Shown here in pieces: positions 53,181-63,241 of a DNA stretch of 64,000 bases (its first letter is position 1; each line of letters begins with the position of its first letter). The notes beneath the pieces were generated by a model, which was not told where the DNA came from, did not search any database, and saw only the letters and a program-made list of their open reading frames with translations. The position numbers and the translations under genes are program-made. Source of the DNA: Halorussus salinus (lineage in GTDB: Archaea; Halobacteriota; Halobacteria; Halobacteriales; Haladaptataceae); NCBI RefSeq assembly GCF_004765815.2, contig NZ_SBIS02000012.1, positions 155,067 through 219,066 on the forward strand, read 5' to 3'.

Positions 53181-53696
53181 CTACCGACGGTCTTCGACAG
53201 TCTCCAATAGCTCTTGAAGTTCCCGAATCTGTCTGTGATCTCGAACGTCTTCATTTGTGGCAAATATCTTCTCCAACGATTCGTTCCCGAGACGAATCAC
53301 TTCCTTGGTGAACGCCTCCTTCGTTATGATGACTTGAGGTTCGATGGACATCCGTTCGTGCGGTTCATCAGCGCTCTTTTTGGAGAAACATTGTGCGAAG
53401 GTCATCGTTTCGTCATCGCGTGGATCAAGAACGAGATACGTTGGCCCATCGGCCGTCTTGATGACTCTCTTTTCACCGTTTTCGATTGTCTCGACTGCCT
53501 CTAGAGCCTGACCTAAGAAGTTAGTCAGGTACACACCGGTATACCCTTTCTCAGCCCCGGAGATAGACACGTCTCCTGCTTGGATTCCGAGTGAAACACG
53601 CGGATTGTACGCGCGTCCCTCACCGGTGACCTGCCGCTCGAAATCGTCGTCGAACTCAACCGTTAGCCGGAATCGATCAAACACTGGGTCAGTCAT
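53181..53696 (-). CDS. probable immunity protein for the toxin
   Basis: A 171-residue soluble, acidic protein. The ATG is two bases after the stop of the toxin gene, the standard position of an immunity gene. It has a beta-rich N-terminal part (FRLTVEFDDDFERQV, VSISGAEKGYTGVYL) and a helical C-terminal part ending in a coiled-coil-like LQELLETVEDRR. No known immunity family is recognised. It should bind and block the C-terminal nuclease of the toxin in the producer cell. This rests on position. Confidence 0.65.
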   Translation of the reverse strand: MTDPVFDRFRLTVEFDDDFERQVTGEGRAYNPRVSLGIQAGDVSISGAEKGYTGVYLTNFLGQALEAVETIENGEKRVIKTADGPTYLVLDPRDDETMTFAQCFSKKSADEPHERMSIEPQVIITKEAFTKEVIRLGNESLEKIFATNEDVRDHRQIRELQELLETVEDRR

Positions 53697-53698
53697 CT

Positions 53699-56600
53699 CT
53701 ACTTCAGTCTATCTTTCCAGTCGTTCGCTTCGCCGATCCATTGTTTTACTGCCGATCCTTCGCCTTCAGGGAAGGCAGAAACCAACTTTCCGGTGTCCGG
53801 ATCAACTCGAACCGTGATTTCGTCAATACCGTCTATCGAAGGTTTATAGATGTATTCTATGTCACCTGTTGCCCCTATTTCGGGGTTGTCACCTCGTTTC
53901 ACCGCGGTATACACGAGTTCTTTTACCTCCTCTTCTGAAAGTCTATTCGGCAAGTCGCGCCCCTTAACAGTTTGACCTATAGGGAAGAACGAGGTTAGTC
54001 TTTTCTCATCCAACTCAATCGTACCGTAAACGTGACGACCGCGTATGTGTGTCCAACCGGTATCTCGGTCACCCAGTTCAAGCGACACTACACCGGTGTT
54101 ATCGTTGAACGATTCATCCGGCGAAGTAACGAATTCAGTTTTACTTAAGTCACCTCCATCGGCTTCAACTTTGAGAAGTTGTTTAGCAGTGATATCACTA
54201 TCTGCGTAGTACTTTGTGTTGTCGTCGTCAATCAACTTCGACGCCCGCTGAAGGTCGTTCCCGTCGATATCGTCACGCTCGTAGGCCTGGATAAGCGGGA
54301 CGATGTCTCTTTGAGCGGTGTTTCGGAAGAACTGCACGCCGAGAATCTCGGTCTCTGATAGAACTTCTTTGAATTCTCCGCCAAGCCCATCGTCAACTAA
54401 ACTTTCGTGTTTCTGAAGAACGTTCTCGATATCCCGACTACTTAGGTCCGCACCGTCAGCCCGCCTCGCTTGGACGAGTACTCGCTGTGAATCAGCATCC
54501 ATCCGAACGAACTGATTCAAGGCGTCATCGTCCAGTTCGCTCGCCACCTCGACGCCATACCGACTGGTATGAACGAACGCTCGTCGAGCGTTTGCAGCAC
54601 TCACGTCGGTCTTCGCTAACCGCGCGCTGAATTCACTCGGGTCAACATCCGCCGCAACGACCGCATCATTATACACTCGTTGCTCACGATCATTCAGATC
54701 CGTACAGTCACCACCACCGACCCGCTGGGTTCCGTATCCACCAGCACTACACGCCCGTTGGAACAGGGCTTTCACGTCTTCGTCGTCCAACTTTCGGAGG
54801 TCGTCTGCCCCATCCTCCCCGTGGCGCGCAAGGAACCTCGTCACCCGCTTCTGCTCAACGTCCGATAGGTCGGCGGTATCAACCTCAGCCTTCTGCTGAA
54901 GTTTCCACAGCCGATAGGTCGCACCCGCCGATTTCGCCCGCCGCAGTAGTGGCCCCGCCGCTTTCTTCCCACCTTCGGCCAGCCCGGTGGCCACGCGCGC
55001 CTTGCCACGGTCGTAGGGTGCCTTCAGCCGCATCGCGGTCTGGCCTGCCCGCGTCGATTTGGCGAACGACTCCATCTTTTTGAAGTACGACGTACTTTTG
55101 ACGAATGACCCGACTTTCGCTCCTGCAATCGCTTTCGTGAGGAATCCGGCGACATACCCGCCGTACCATGCGTGCTTGTACTCGTCGTAGTACTGGTCGC
55201 CCTTCGAGTAGGGGTTATTCGTCTGCTGTTTGTCTTGAACACTTGATAGCATCGCCTCCATGAACATATCGAGCAAGCCGGTTCGGTCGAGTACTTCGAT
55301 TAACTGTCTAAGTTGCTTCACGAACCCGAAGGGGTCGTCGAAGAACCCGAGGAGCGACTGAATACTGCTTCCGATGTTGGCTTGGAAGCCCGAACATGCG
55401 CCTAAATAGCCAGCGAAGCCACCGTTCTGTCTTCCGGTCGCGCTCATCCGCTTGGCTAACTGTCCGCAGTCGTTCGCTCGACGAATCGCGGTAAGAGACT
55501 CTCGATTCCCGTGGCTATCGGTCGCCGTCACCTCGACAGTAGACCCGCTAAGTCCAGTGTCTCCTATCTGGCTGATTTCGACGGTCATCGACCCATTGTG
55601 GTGGCTGAAGACGCGTTCGGGTGATTCGCGATAGAACGTGTTCCCGTCTTTTCGAAGCGTCGTCTGTTCGACGCCACTCGGGTCGGCGACGAAGTAATCG
55701 ACGAGATACGTGCGTTCGAGAGCGCTGTAGTTTTCGATATAACCGTACTTGGCGAGGCGAATGTCCGGCCCCCGGTAGTCGTAGAGGGTCGGGTCTGCAC
55801 CGAAATCGCGCTCGCGGCCGTCTTCGAGACCGTCGCCGTCGCTATCTCGGTTATCTGGATTCGTCTGGTACAGCCACTCCTCGCGGTCCGAGAGGCCGTC
55901 CTCGTCGGAATCTCGGCTGAGGGGGTCCGGACTCACCCACGGCCGGTAGAGTTGCGCTTTCTTTTTGCTCGGACTCTGCGCGCTAAGATACGTCCGCGAC
56001 TTCTCCGGACTCCGCGTCACCGCGAGATGGTATCCACTTTCGACCTCCTGCTTGTCGCTCAGTCCGTCGTGGTCGGTATCCCGGACCGTCGGGTTGCTCA
56101 CCAACGCGTAGTACTCCCGCCCGTGAACCTGCTTGCGCGGCCCGATCTCCTCGCTGTCGGTCAACCCGTCGCCGTCCGTGTCCGCGAGGTACGGGTCCGT
56201 ATCCAGACATTGCCCGCGGCCGTCCCAGAGGCCGCAGGTCCCGCGCTCGACGCTGTCGTAGAGACCGTCGCCGTCGGAGTCGTAGCCGATTTTCAGCGCA
56301 TCGATCTCGAAGGTCGCGCGCCCGACCGTCACGACCCGAATCGTGACCTGTTCGCCCGCGAACTGCGAGAGGTCTTGTTCGACCGCCTCAAACTCGCCGC
56401 GGTCGCCCTCGCCGCCGGGGATGATGCCCGTCGCCTTGACCGTCGAGTTGTTCGCCGTGCGAGCGATGTGCGAGCGGTCCTCGCCGTAGACACGGATGCG
56501 CTGGTCGTCAGGACCGATGACCACGAGTTCGGCGACCGACCGGTCGCTGGTGGCCTCGGCTTTGGCGATAGTGCCGAGCGTGACGGTTTCGGCGTCGCGT

Positions 56601-59600
56601 AACGTGACGGTACGTTCAAGGCTCGATTTACGCGGACAGCCGTTCGGCTTCCAACCGGGGAACTTCGGACAGGCGTCGTTCAGGTTCTTTGTATCGTCAC
56701 TGTCGTCGTCCTCCGGACAGCCGTCCGGCCCGGAGCCAGCCTCGTCCGGACAGTCGTCGTAGTAGTCGTTGTACTGGTCGTCGTCGCTGTTCTGCGCGCA
56801 TCCGTCGTCAACGCCGGGCGTATTCGGACAGTCATCGTAGTAATTGCGCGTGCCGTCGTCGTCGCTGTCACTCTTACAGCCGTCACCAGCCCCGACTTCG
56901 TACGGACAGTCGTCCTCATGGTTGACTTTTCCGTCGTCGTCGCTGTCGATGGGACAACCGTCGGACCCGAGACCATATTCGTACGGGCAGTTGTCATTGC
57001 GGTCCCACGTCTCATCACCGTCGGAGTCATCTCTCGGGTCCGGGTTCGAAACCTCCTTTTCCGTAGTCGTCTCCTTCGTCGTCTCCTCTGTCGTTTGACA
57101 CCCCCGAGGATTCTGACGACAGTACACGTAGCCCGAAACGGTCTTGGCATCGGTCGTCCGTACCGTAGTCGTCGCTGTCGGCGGTTTGGTCGTCGTGGTC
57201 GTTGCGGTTGGCGGTTTGGTCGTCGCGTCACTCGTGTCCGTACCCTGTTCCGTTGGATCGGTGTCTGCCGTCGCGGTCCGGTCGGTATCTATCGTTGCTG
57301 TCGACTCGCCCGTCGTCGTCCGACCGGTTGCTCCTCCGTCAGTGGTCGTCACCGTGGTGACTGTTGGCGAACCATCACTGGCTCTATTGGTAGTCGTGGT
57401 GTTCGTCGACGTTCCGCCCGTTACGGTAGTGACGGTGCGAGTCATCGTCTCGGTCACCACAGTGGTCGTTCGCTCGGAGGTGGTCTGGGTCCCCGCGGCG
57501 TCGGTCGTCGTCTTCGCGTCCGGGACACGGGTGGTCGAGGAGTTCGCCCTGGACCGACCCCCGAGTTGTTTCGTCCGGTCGTCCGGTTTCGTCCAGTTGC
57601 GGTTGTCGGGGCGGTCGGTCGTGCCGACGACGACCGCCGACGAGCGGTCGGCGGTATCCGTGTCGCTGGCGGTATCGAGCGATGCTGTCGCACTGACCGT
57701 CGCGGTCGAGACTGTGCCGTTTTCTGTCCAGTTGGCGAGGTTGCTGAAGTCGTCGCTTTGGGACCATTTTGCGGGTCGGGTGCGGTTGAACTGTGCTTCC
57801 CATTTGTCGGTTGAGATGACCGTATACGTCGAGAAGTGGGGTGTTTCGGCGGTGACGGTGTCGTTGGTGGTGTCGACGGTGGAGTTCTCGACGGCGACGA
57901 AGGTTTGGAGGGTTTCGTTGTAGCGGTAGGCGTCGAGCGTCGATTCGTTTGCGTCGCTGACCGTCGACTCGTTGTAGGGGAGGGTGATGTTCGCGGTCGA
58001 GAAGTTCTCGCTGGTCTCGAACTCGTAGGTCTCGCTCGCCGTGACGTTCTGGACTGTCTGGGTTTCTAAGACGGGTTCGGAACTGTTGTTGACCGAGACC
58101 GTGTCGGCGACGTTGCCCTCGCCGGTGATGGACATCGTGACGCCGGTTTGTTCATCGGTCGAACTCGTCGTGAACGTCTCGTTGCCGTCGAGCGTCCCGT
58201 CGCCGTCGGTGTCGGCCACCGTCGGGTCCGTCGAGAGGTTGATCTCCTCGCTGTCGTTCAAGCCGTCGCTGTCGGTGTCGCCCGCCAATGGGTTCGTCCC
58301 GTAGATGTCTAGTTCTTCGCTGTCGTTCAGGCGGTCGCCGTCGGTGTCCGACTGGTTCAGGTTGGTTCCGACGGTCCGCTCGCGGCTGGTGTCGAGTCCA
58401 TCGTTGTCGAAGTCTTCGGCGGCGTCGGGAACGCCGTCGTCGTCGGTGTCCGCCGACTGGGGCGATAGCAGACTGGATTGGGTCTCGTAGCCGTCGCTGA
58501 GACCGTCGTCGTCGGTGTCGTTGTCGTAGGGGTCGGTCCCCAGCGCGTACTCGTAGTAGGTAGCGACGGCATCCGCGTCGAAGTCTTCCGAACCATCGCT
58601 GACGTTGTTGCCTGCTTCGTTGGTGTCCGTGCGTCCCGAGTTACTGTCGGCGACGAGCGGGTTCGTGAGCGTCCGGTTCAACTCGGTGCTGTCGTTCAGG
58701 CGGTCGCCGTCAGTGTCCGAGGAGTTCGGGTCGGTGCCGTACTGGTGGACTTCCGGGCCGTCCCAGATTGTTTCGTTGTCGGTGTCGACGTTCAGCGGGT
58801 CGGTCTGGTAGGTGTGAATCTCGGGACCGTCTTCGAGACCGTCGTCGTCGGTGTCCGCGTCGAGCGGGTCCGTACCGTTGGCGACTTCCGGGCCGTCCCG
58901 GAGACCGTCACCGTCCGTGTCCGCCACCAGCGGGTCCGTTCCGTGGATGTTCAGTTCGGCCCCGTCCGAGAGGCCGTCACCGTCCGTATCTACCGCTAGT
59001 GGGTCGGTGCCGTGGTCTTCGACTTCTGCACCGTCCGCTACCCCGTCGCCGTCGGTATCAGCCGTCAGCGGTTCGGTTCCATGTACCTGAACCTCGGCTC
59101 CGTCTTGCAAGCCGTCGCCGTCCGTGTCCGGCGCGCTCGGGTCCGTCCCATGAGTATCGACTTCGACGCCGTCGGTGAGGTTGTCGCCGTCCGTATCCGC
59201 GACGTGAGGGTCGGTATCGTGGGTCTGCTCACGCTTGTTGTCCAGTCCGTCGCTCTCGAAGTCCTCGCTGGCGTCGAGCGTCCCGTCGCCGTCCGTGTCG
59301 GTCGCCCGCGGATCCAGCCGGTCGTACTCCAACTCGAACCCATCCTGAAGCTCGTCGCCGTCGGTATCTGGGTCGAGCGGGTCGAGCGTCGCGTCGAACT
59401 CCTCAGCGTTGCTCGCGCCGTCCCGGTCCAAGTCCTCCGCGCCGTCCCGTCGGCCGTTGTCGCTCTCGTCGGGCGCAGTCCGATTCGAGTCGCTGTCCGG
59501 ATTGTCCGGCAACAACCCCGCCACCGTCTCGTTCCCGTCCGTCACCCTGTCGTCGTCAGTATCCGCCGCCAACGGGTCCGTCCCATACTGCAGGACCTCC

Positions 59601-61756
59601 TCACCGTCGGATAGACTGTCGCCGTCGCTATGAACCGCCAACGGGTCAGTGTCGTACTCGTTGACCTCCTCGCCATCCGTGAGACCGTCGCCGTCAGTGT
59701 CCGCGACCAACGGTTCAGTGCCGTGGTCGTGGACTTCGGGACCGTCTTCCAGACCGTCCCCGTCCGTGTCTACCGTGAGCGGGTCGGTACCGTTCTCGCG
59801 GACTTCCGCCGTGTCGTTGAGACCATCGTCGTCGGTGTCTGCGTCAGTGGGTTCAGTGCCGTACTCGTGGATTTCCGTGGCGTCCGAGAGACCGTCACCG
59901 TCCGTGTCGGGTTCGTTCGGATCCGTCTCGTGCTTCTCCACTTCCGCCGCGTCGGTCACCCCGTCACCGTCAGTGTCGACCACATTCGGGTCGGTCCCGT
60001 ACCGCTTGACCTCCGCGCCGTCCCAAAGACCGTCGTCGTCGCTATCAACCGTATTCGGGCTGGTGTGTTGGACGTTGATCTCGGTCGCATCTCCTAGTCC
60101 GTCGCTATCGCTATCGAACTCGGTCGGGTCGGTGTCGTACCGACGTAACTCCTCGTGGTCGTCCAGTCTGTCGCCGTCCGTGTCGATGCCGGTCGGGTCG
60201 GTCCCAAGTCGCACCTCGGCGTCATCCGTCACCCCGTCGCCGTCCGTATCGTTGCTCGCCGGGTCGGTGCCGTACTGACTGACTTCCACCCCGTCGGCGA
60301 TGCCGTCATCGTCCGAGTTGTTGCTCAATGGGTCGCTCCCGTACCTCGTCGTCTCGTTGTCGAGGAGACCATCGTCGTCCGTGTCGGGATTGAGCGGATC
60401 GGTGTCGTATTTTTGGAGTTCCGCGCCGTCTTCGAGACCGTCGCCGTCCGTGTCGGGATCGTCGAGCGCGGTGCCGAGGGTCTGCTCGCGCTGGTTGGAT
60501 AGGCCGTCGCCGTCGAGGTCGCCGCCAGCATCGTCCGTTGCGTTCCCGGTCGCGGTGCTGTCGACCCGCACGGGACTGAGACCGTCGGCACGAATCTCGA
60601 CACCATCCGCGAGACCGTCGCCGTCCGTGTCGGCCCGGAAGGGGTCCGACCCGACGTGCTGTTCGGCGGCGGTCGTGGCGTTATCAGCGTCGAAGTCCTC
60701 CCGGCCGTCGCGGACGCCATCGTCGCCCTCGTCGCTGTCGGTCCGAGCGGCGTCGCTGTCAGGGTCCAGCGGGTCGGTCCCAGTAACTGCCTCCTCGTAG
60801 CTCGCGCGAAGACCGTCGCCGTCGAGCCGCAGGACTGCAGAATCGTGCTGGACGAGCGAGACATTCGTCGTGGTCATGGCGACGCCAGCGGTCGTCGCGT
60901 TCACGACGATGCGGTGGGGCGCGTCGGTCAGCCGGAGGGTCGCGGTGAACGTCGCGTTGCGACCGGGCGCGCTCGGCGTCGAGACCGACACCGGTCGCCG
61001 GTCACCGTCCACGGTCACGGTGACGTTGGTGTAAAGCGTGCGCGCGTCGGACACCACACCGCGGAGGGTGTACGTGTAGCGGCCGTCACGGAACGGGTCT
61101 TGCCGTGTGGTGAGCCGCACCTGCGGGTCGGTGGCGCGGTCCAACAGAGCGAGCGCGCGCTGGGCGGCCAGCCAACTCTCCTTGTACGCGTCGATAGCGG
61201 CGGCGTACCGGCCGTTCGTCCGGCGTCGGTCGCCGCGCGCGAGCGCCTCGCGCGCCGTCGAGACATGCGAGGAGACTTGGGTGGCGGTCGTGTCGTTTAG
61301 CGAGGTTGGGTGTTGGTTGACGCGTTTGATGTCGGTGAGGGCGGTGTCGGCGGCGCGGTGGTCGGCGACGGCGAGGAGGCGGGCGGCGGCGGGGGTTGAG
61401 TTTTGGATGTCGGCGGCGACCTGTTGGTCAGTGATGAAAACGTCTCGGCTTTCCGGCCGGGTTGGTCCGGAGATGGCGAGGGTTGCTTTGAGTCTGGCGA
61501 GCGCGTTGGCGGTGTCGTTGCTTGCGGCGAGCCGGTCGATGGCGACTCCTCTGAGTTGTCTGGCGTTCGATGTAGAGAGTTGTGTTGCGAGTTCGGTTGT
61601 GGTGTTGGGTGGGGATTGGGCGTTGGGTACGGGTGAGGAGGTCGCGGGTGGGGTAGGCGAGGAGGAAGTGGGTGTGCTGACTGCGTTGAGCGGCAGGGCG
61701 GCTGTGACGATGAGAAGTGAAAATATTACTGCTAATATCTGACGAGATAACTGCAT
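53699..61756 (-). CDS. giant secreted polymorphic toxin with calcium-binding repeats
   Basis: A 2685-residue protein. Order: signal peptide (about 8-27); helical region; beta-sandwich (about 230-315); a long run of thrombospondin-type-3 repeats with DTDGDGLxDGxE loops (about 320-1190); a beta domain ending in HFSTYTVIS (about 1310); a Thr-rich linker (about 1340-1560); Cys-containing TSP3 repeats (about 1570-1710); a further beta domain and a third TSP3 block (to about 1990); a Cys-pair loop and helical segments (about 2080-2300); and a C-terminal domain. The last 120 residues read WTHIRGRHVYG near 2572, then a SEEEVKELVYTAV helix and ITVRVDPDTGKLVSAFPEG. This resembles the H...RH and final strand of EndoU/BECR-type RNase toxins at the tips of bacterial polymorphic toxins. 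The TSP3 repeats should form a rigid calcium-loaded stalk in high salt. The toxin assignment is by pattern; the immunity gene downstream supports it. Confidence 0.75.
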   Translation of the reverse strand: MQLSRQILAVIFSLLIVTAALPLNAVSTPTSSSPTPPATSSPVPNAQSPPNTTTELATQLSTSNARQLRGVAIDRLAASNDTANALARLKATLAISGPTRPESRDVFITDQQVAADIQNSTPAAARLLAVADHRAADTALTDIKRVNQHPTSLNDTTATQVSSHVSTAREALARGDRRRTNGRYAAAIDAYKESWLAAQRALALLDRATDPQVRLTTRQDPFRDGRYTYTLRGVVSDARTLYTNVTVTVDGDRRPVSVSTPSAPGRNATFTATLRLTDAPHRIVVNATTAGVAMTTTNVSLVQHDSAVLRLDGDGLRASYEEAVTGTDPLDPDSDAARTDSDEGDDGVRDGREDFDADNATTAAEQHVGSDPFRADTDGDGLADGVEIRADGLSPVRVDSTATGNATDDAGGDLDGDGLSNQREQTLGTALDDPDTDGDGLEDGAELQKYDTDPLNPDTDDDGLLDNETTRYGSDPLSNNSDDDGIADGVEVSQYGTDPASNDTDGDGVTDDAEVRLGTDPTGIDTDGDRLDDHEELRRYDTDPTEFDSDSDGLGDATEINVQHTSPNTVDSDDDGLWDGAEVKRYGTDPNVVDTDGDGVTDAAEVEKHETDPNEPDTDGDGLSDATEIHEYGTEPTDADTDDDGLNDTAEVRENGTDPLTVDTDGDGLEDGPEVHDHGTEPLVADTDGDGLTDGEEVNEYDTDPLAVHSDGDSLSDGEEVLQYGTDPLAADTDDDRVTDGNETVAGLLPDNPDSDSNRTAPDESDNGRRDGAEDLDRDGASNAEEFDATLDPLDPDTDGDELQDGFELEYDRLDPRATDTDGDGTLDASEDFESDGLDNKREQTHDTDPHVADTDGDNLTDGVEVDTHGTDPSAPDTDGDGLQDGAEVQVHGTEPLTADTDGDGVADGAEVEDHGTDPLAVDTDGDGLSDGAELNIHGTDPLVADTDGDGLRDGPEVANGTDPLDADTDDDGLEDGPEIHTYQTDPLNVDTDNETIWDGPEVHQYGTDPNSSDTDGDRLNDSTELNRTLTNPLVADSNSGRTDTNEAGNNVSDGSEDFDADAVATYYEYALGTDPYDNDTDDDGLSDGYETQSSLLSPQSADTDDDGVPDAAEDFDNDGLDTSRERTVGTNLNQSDTDGDRLNDSEELDIYGTNPLAGDTDSDGLNDSEEINLSTDPTVADTDGDGTLDGNETFTTSSTDEQTGVTMSITGEGNVADTVSVNNSSEPVLETQTVQNVTASETYEFETSENFSTANITLPYNESTVSDANESTLDAYRYNETLQTFVAVENSTVDTTNDTVTAETPHFSTYTVISTDKWEAQFNRTRPAKWSQSDDFSNLANWTENGTVSTATVSATASLDTASDTDTADRSSAVVVGTTDRPDNRNWTKPDDRTKQLGGRSRANSSTTRVPDAKTTTDAAGTQTTSERTTTVVTETMTRTVTTVTGGTSTNTTTTNRASDGSPTVTTVTTTDGGATGRTTTGESTATIDTDRTATADTDPTEQGTDTSDATTKPPTATTTTTKPPTATTTVRTTDAKTVSGYVYCRQNPRGCQTTEETTKETTTEKEVSNPDPRDDSDGDETWDRNDNCPYEYGLGSDGCPIDSDDDGKVNHEDDCPYEVGAGDGCKSDSDDDGTRNYYDDCPNTPGVDDGCAQNSDDDQYNDYYDDCPDEAGSGPDGCPEDDDSDDTKNLNDACPKFPGWKPNGCPRKSSLERTVTLRDAETVTLGTIAKAEATSDRSVAELVVIGPDDQRIRVYGEDRSHIARTANNSTVKATGIIPGGEGDRGEFEAVEQDLSQFAGEQVTIRVVTVGRATFEIDALKIGYDSDGDGLYDSVERGTCGLWDGRGQCLDTDPYLADTDGDGLTDSEEIGPRKQVHGREYYALVSNPTVRDTDHDGLSDKQEVESGYHLAVTRSPEKSRTYLSAQSPSKKKAQLYRPWVSPDPLSRDSDEDGLSDREEWLYQTNPDNRDSDGDGLEDGRERDFGADPTLYDYRGPDIRLAKYGYIENYSALERTYLVDYFVADPSGVEQTTLRKDGNTFYRESPERVFSHHNGSMTVEISQIGDTGLSGSTVEVTATDSHGNRESLTAIRRANDCGQLAKRMSATGRQNGGFAGYLGACSGFQANIGSSIQSLLGFFDDPFGFVKQLRQLIEVLDRTGLLDMFMEAMLSSVQDKQQTNNPYSKGDQYYDEYKHAWYGGYVAGFLTKAIAGAKVGSFVKSTSYFKKMESFAKSTRAGQTAMRLKAPYDRGKARVATGLAEGGKKAAGPLLRRAKSAGATYRLWKLQQKAEVDTADLSDVEQKRVTRFLARHGEDGADDLRKLDDEDVKALFQRACSAGGYGTQRVGGGDCTDLNDREQRVYNDAVVAADVDPSEFSARLAKTDVSAANARRAFVHTSRYGVEVASELDDDALNQFVRMDADSQRVLVQARRADGADLSSRDIENVLQKHESLVDDGLGGEFKEVLSETEILGVQFFRNTAQRDIVPLIQAYERDDIDGNDLQRASKLIDDDNTKYYADSDITAKQLLKVEADGGDLSKTEFVTSPDESFNDNTGVVSLELGDRDTGWTHIRGRHVYGTIELDEKRLTSFFPIGQTVKGRDLPNRLSEEEVKELVYTAVKRGDNPEIGATGDIEYIYKPSIDGIDEITVRVDPDTGKLVSAFPEGEGSAVKQWIGEANDWKDRLK

Positions 61757-61800
61757 TTTCCCTATCTGTTAAGACAGTATTTATTTAAAAGTTATTACCT
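61757..61800 (-). promoter_or_regulatory. promoter of the toxin gene
   Basis: On the minus strand TTTTAAATAAATA (61775-61790 region) lies about 25-30 bases before the ATG at 61756, with no ribosome-binding site, as expected for a leaderless transcript. Confidence 0.6.
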
Positions 61801-62234
61801 AGTTCTGGCTGATATGATTGGTCATTGAAAACCGCACCACACGGCGGCGTGTCCGTAGAAAGACAATCCCACGGCATAAGCCATGGGCAGGCGACAGATA
61901 CACCAGCAGTTCGACAACACTGCAAAGCGCACCCTCTCGAAGCACTCGAAGAAGTGACCACCACAACCGCAACCCACAACTACAACCCTCCACGGGAGAG
62001 TTTCCCCGGCCACAGACGCTGTTGGCGGTCAAACCGCTCCCTCACCCTCTCTATAGTTGCCGCTGGATGCCGCTGGAACTGATAGACGCACCAGTAAGCG
62101 TATCGTGTCACCGCCACGAGGAGCCACCGTTTGGGGTGGGCTACATGTCGTGACGGATTCAGACCGCGGTCGATTACGGTCGGTTGTGGGAGAGAGGTGT
62201 CCCTCTCGGGGGATGTGTGGGTCCACCCACTCCG
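61801..62234. other. intergenic region, partly inverted duplication
   Basis: Bases from about 61985 on match 35481-35710 in opposite orientation. The rest (61801-61984) shows no gene. Frames that stay open read as low-quality sequence. Confidence 0.6.
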
Positions 62235-62700
62235 TTATCCGGCCACCTCGTCTGTTGCCGGACCCTCCGACTCACCGAGCGAATGCTCGCCCGGTAGATC
62301 GGCGTCGTCCGTGAGAACGACAACGTTCTCCTTGTACGTGAGGCCGTCCGCGGTGCGTTTCTTCTGGGTAGTGATGAGGCGGTGCTTGCTGAGTTCTCGC
62401 ATCGCGTCAAGCGTCCGCCGCGCCAATTCTTGCGCATAGTTTTTCGAGACGCCCTCCTCGTTTGCGCGAATCCAGTCCGCAAGGTCCGAGGATTTCAGGT
62501 AGACGCGCCACCCGCTGCTGCCGGTGGTCCACAACTGATAACGGCCGGGATCGTCTCGTTCTCGCCACGCTTTCGCCGCTAATTCGTCTGGCTTCCGGTT
62601 GGTGACGCTCGCGAGCATTTCGTCATCATAGCGAGCAAGTCGCTGGATCGGGAGGAGGTCGGCCGTGGAGTGTGCGACTGCGCCGCCACGATTGAGTGCA
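61985..62700. repeat. inverted duplication, arm B
   Basis: Counterpart of 34995-35710. It covers the 3' half of the 62235-63155 gene and about 250 bases beyond its stop. Because this gene is intact here, arm B is likely the original and arm A the derived copy. Confidence 0.8.
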
Positions 62701-63155
62701 TCCTCCTCTCCAGGCAAGCGAGCATAGTGGTTGCCGTCGTCTTTCGTGACCCGCTCGACGCGCTCGCCCTCGATGTCGAGCAGTTCGTCCATGATGTTCG
62801 GCTCGACGTTGTCATACTGGAGGTGTGCGCTTTTTTCGAGTTCTCGCGATTGGAGTTCCGCGATCATCGACCGCGTTCCGTTCGCCTTCGCTTCCAGCGC
62901 GCTCAGGCGCGCATCGTGTTCGCCTTCGACTGTCTCCGCTACGTTTGCGAGTCGCGCTTCGGCTTCCCGGCGTGCGTCACGTTCGTTGGCTAGTTCGTCG
63001 CGGAGGTCGTCTACCTCGGCTTCGAGGTCGGCGATCTGTTCGTGGAGGTCCGCGGTTGCTTGCTGGATGCGTTGTTCGACGAGTTCATCGAGCTGGTCGG
63101 GGAGTACTTGTTCGGTCGGGGTGTGCGATTCGTCGGTGGGGGTGTCGGTGGTCAT
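62235..63155 (-). CDS. coiled-coil plasmid protein with C-terminal helical domain
   Basis: A 306-residue protein. Residues about 18-105 form a long acidic coiled coil (LDELVEQRIQQATADLHEQI onward). From about 150 a globular domain follows: AHSTADLLPIQRLARYDDEM, then LWTTGSSGWRVYLKSSDLADW (beta-hairpin plus helix) and a helix-turn-helix-like KNYAQELARRTLDAMRELSKH before a beta hairpin, RLITTQKKRT. This looks like a DNA-binding plasmid or provirus protein. The same globular domain is fused to the methylase at 34272-35480. Specific role unknown. Confidence 0.7.
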   Translation of the reverse strand: MTTDTPTDESHTPTEQVLPDQLDELVEQRIQQATADLHEQIADLEAEVDDLRDELANERDARREAEARLANVAETVEGEHDARLSALEAKANGTRSMIAELQSRELEKSAHLQYDNVEPNIMDELLDIEGERVERVTKDDGNHYARLPGEEDALNRGGAVAHSTADLLPIQRLARYDDEMLASVTNRKPDELAAKAWRERDDPGRYQLWTTGSSGWRVYLKSSDLADWIRANEEGVSKNYAQELARRTLDAMRELSKHRLITTQKKRTADGLTYKENVVVLTDDADLPGEHSLGESEGPATDEVAG

Positions 63156-63241
63156 GGGTTCTCGGGGAGGTTCGGTGATAGTTGGATGGCGATACCGCTA
63201 GGCGTGCATGCGCGCGAACGGACGAACAAGGGCCGACTGAG

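Noticed and set aside
56918..57923. Open frames of 250-300 codons antisense to the giant toxin gene
   Set aside because: They are mirror images of the Thr-rich and Asp-rich repeats; composition is Arg/Val/Ser-rich and no start signals or motifs exist.
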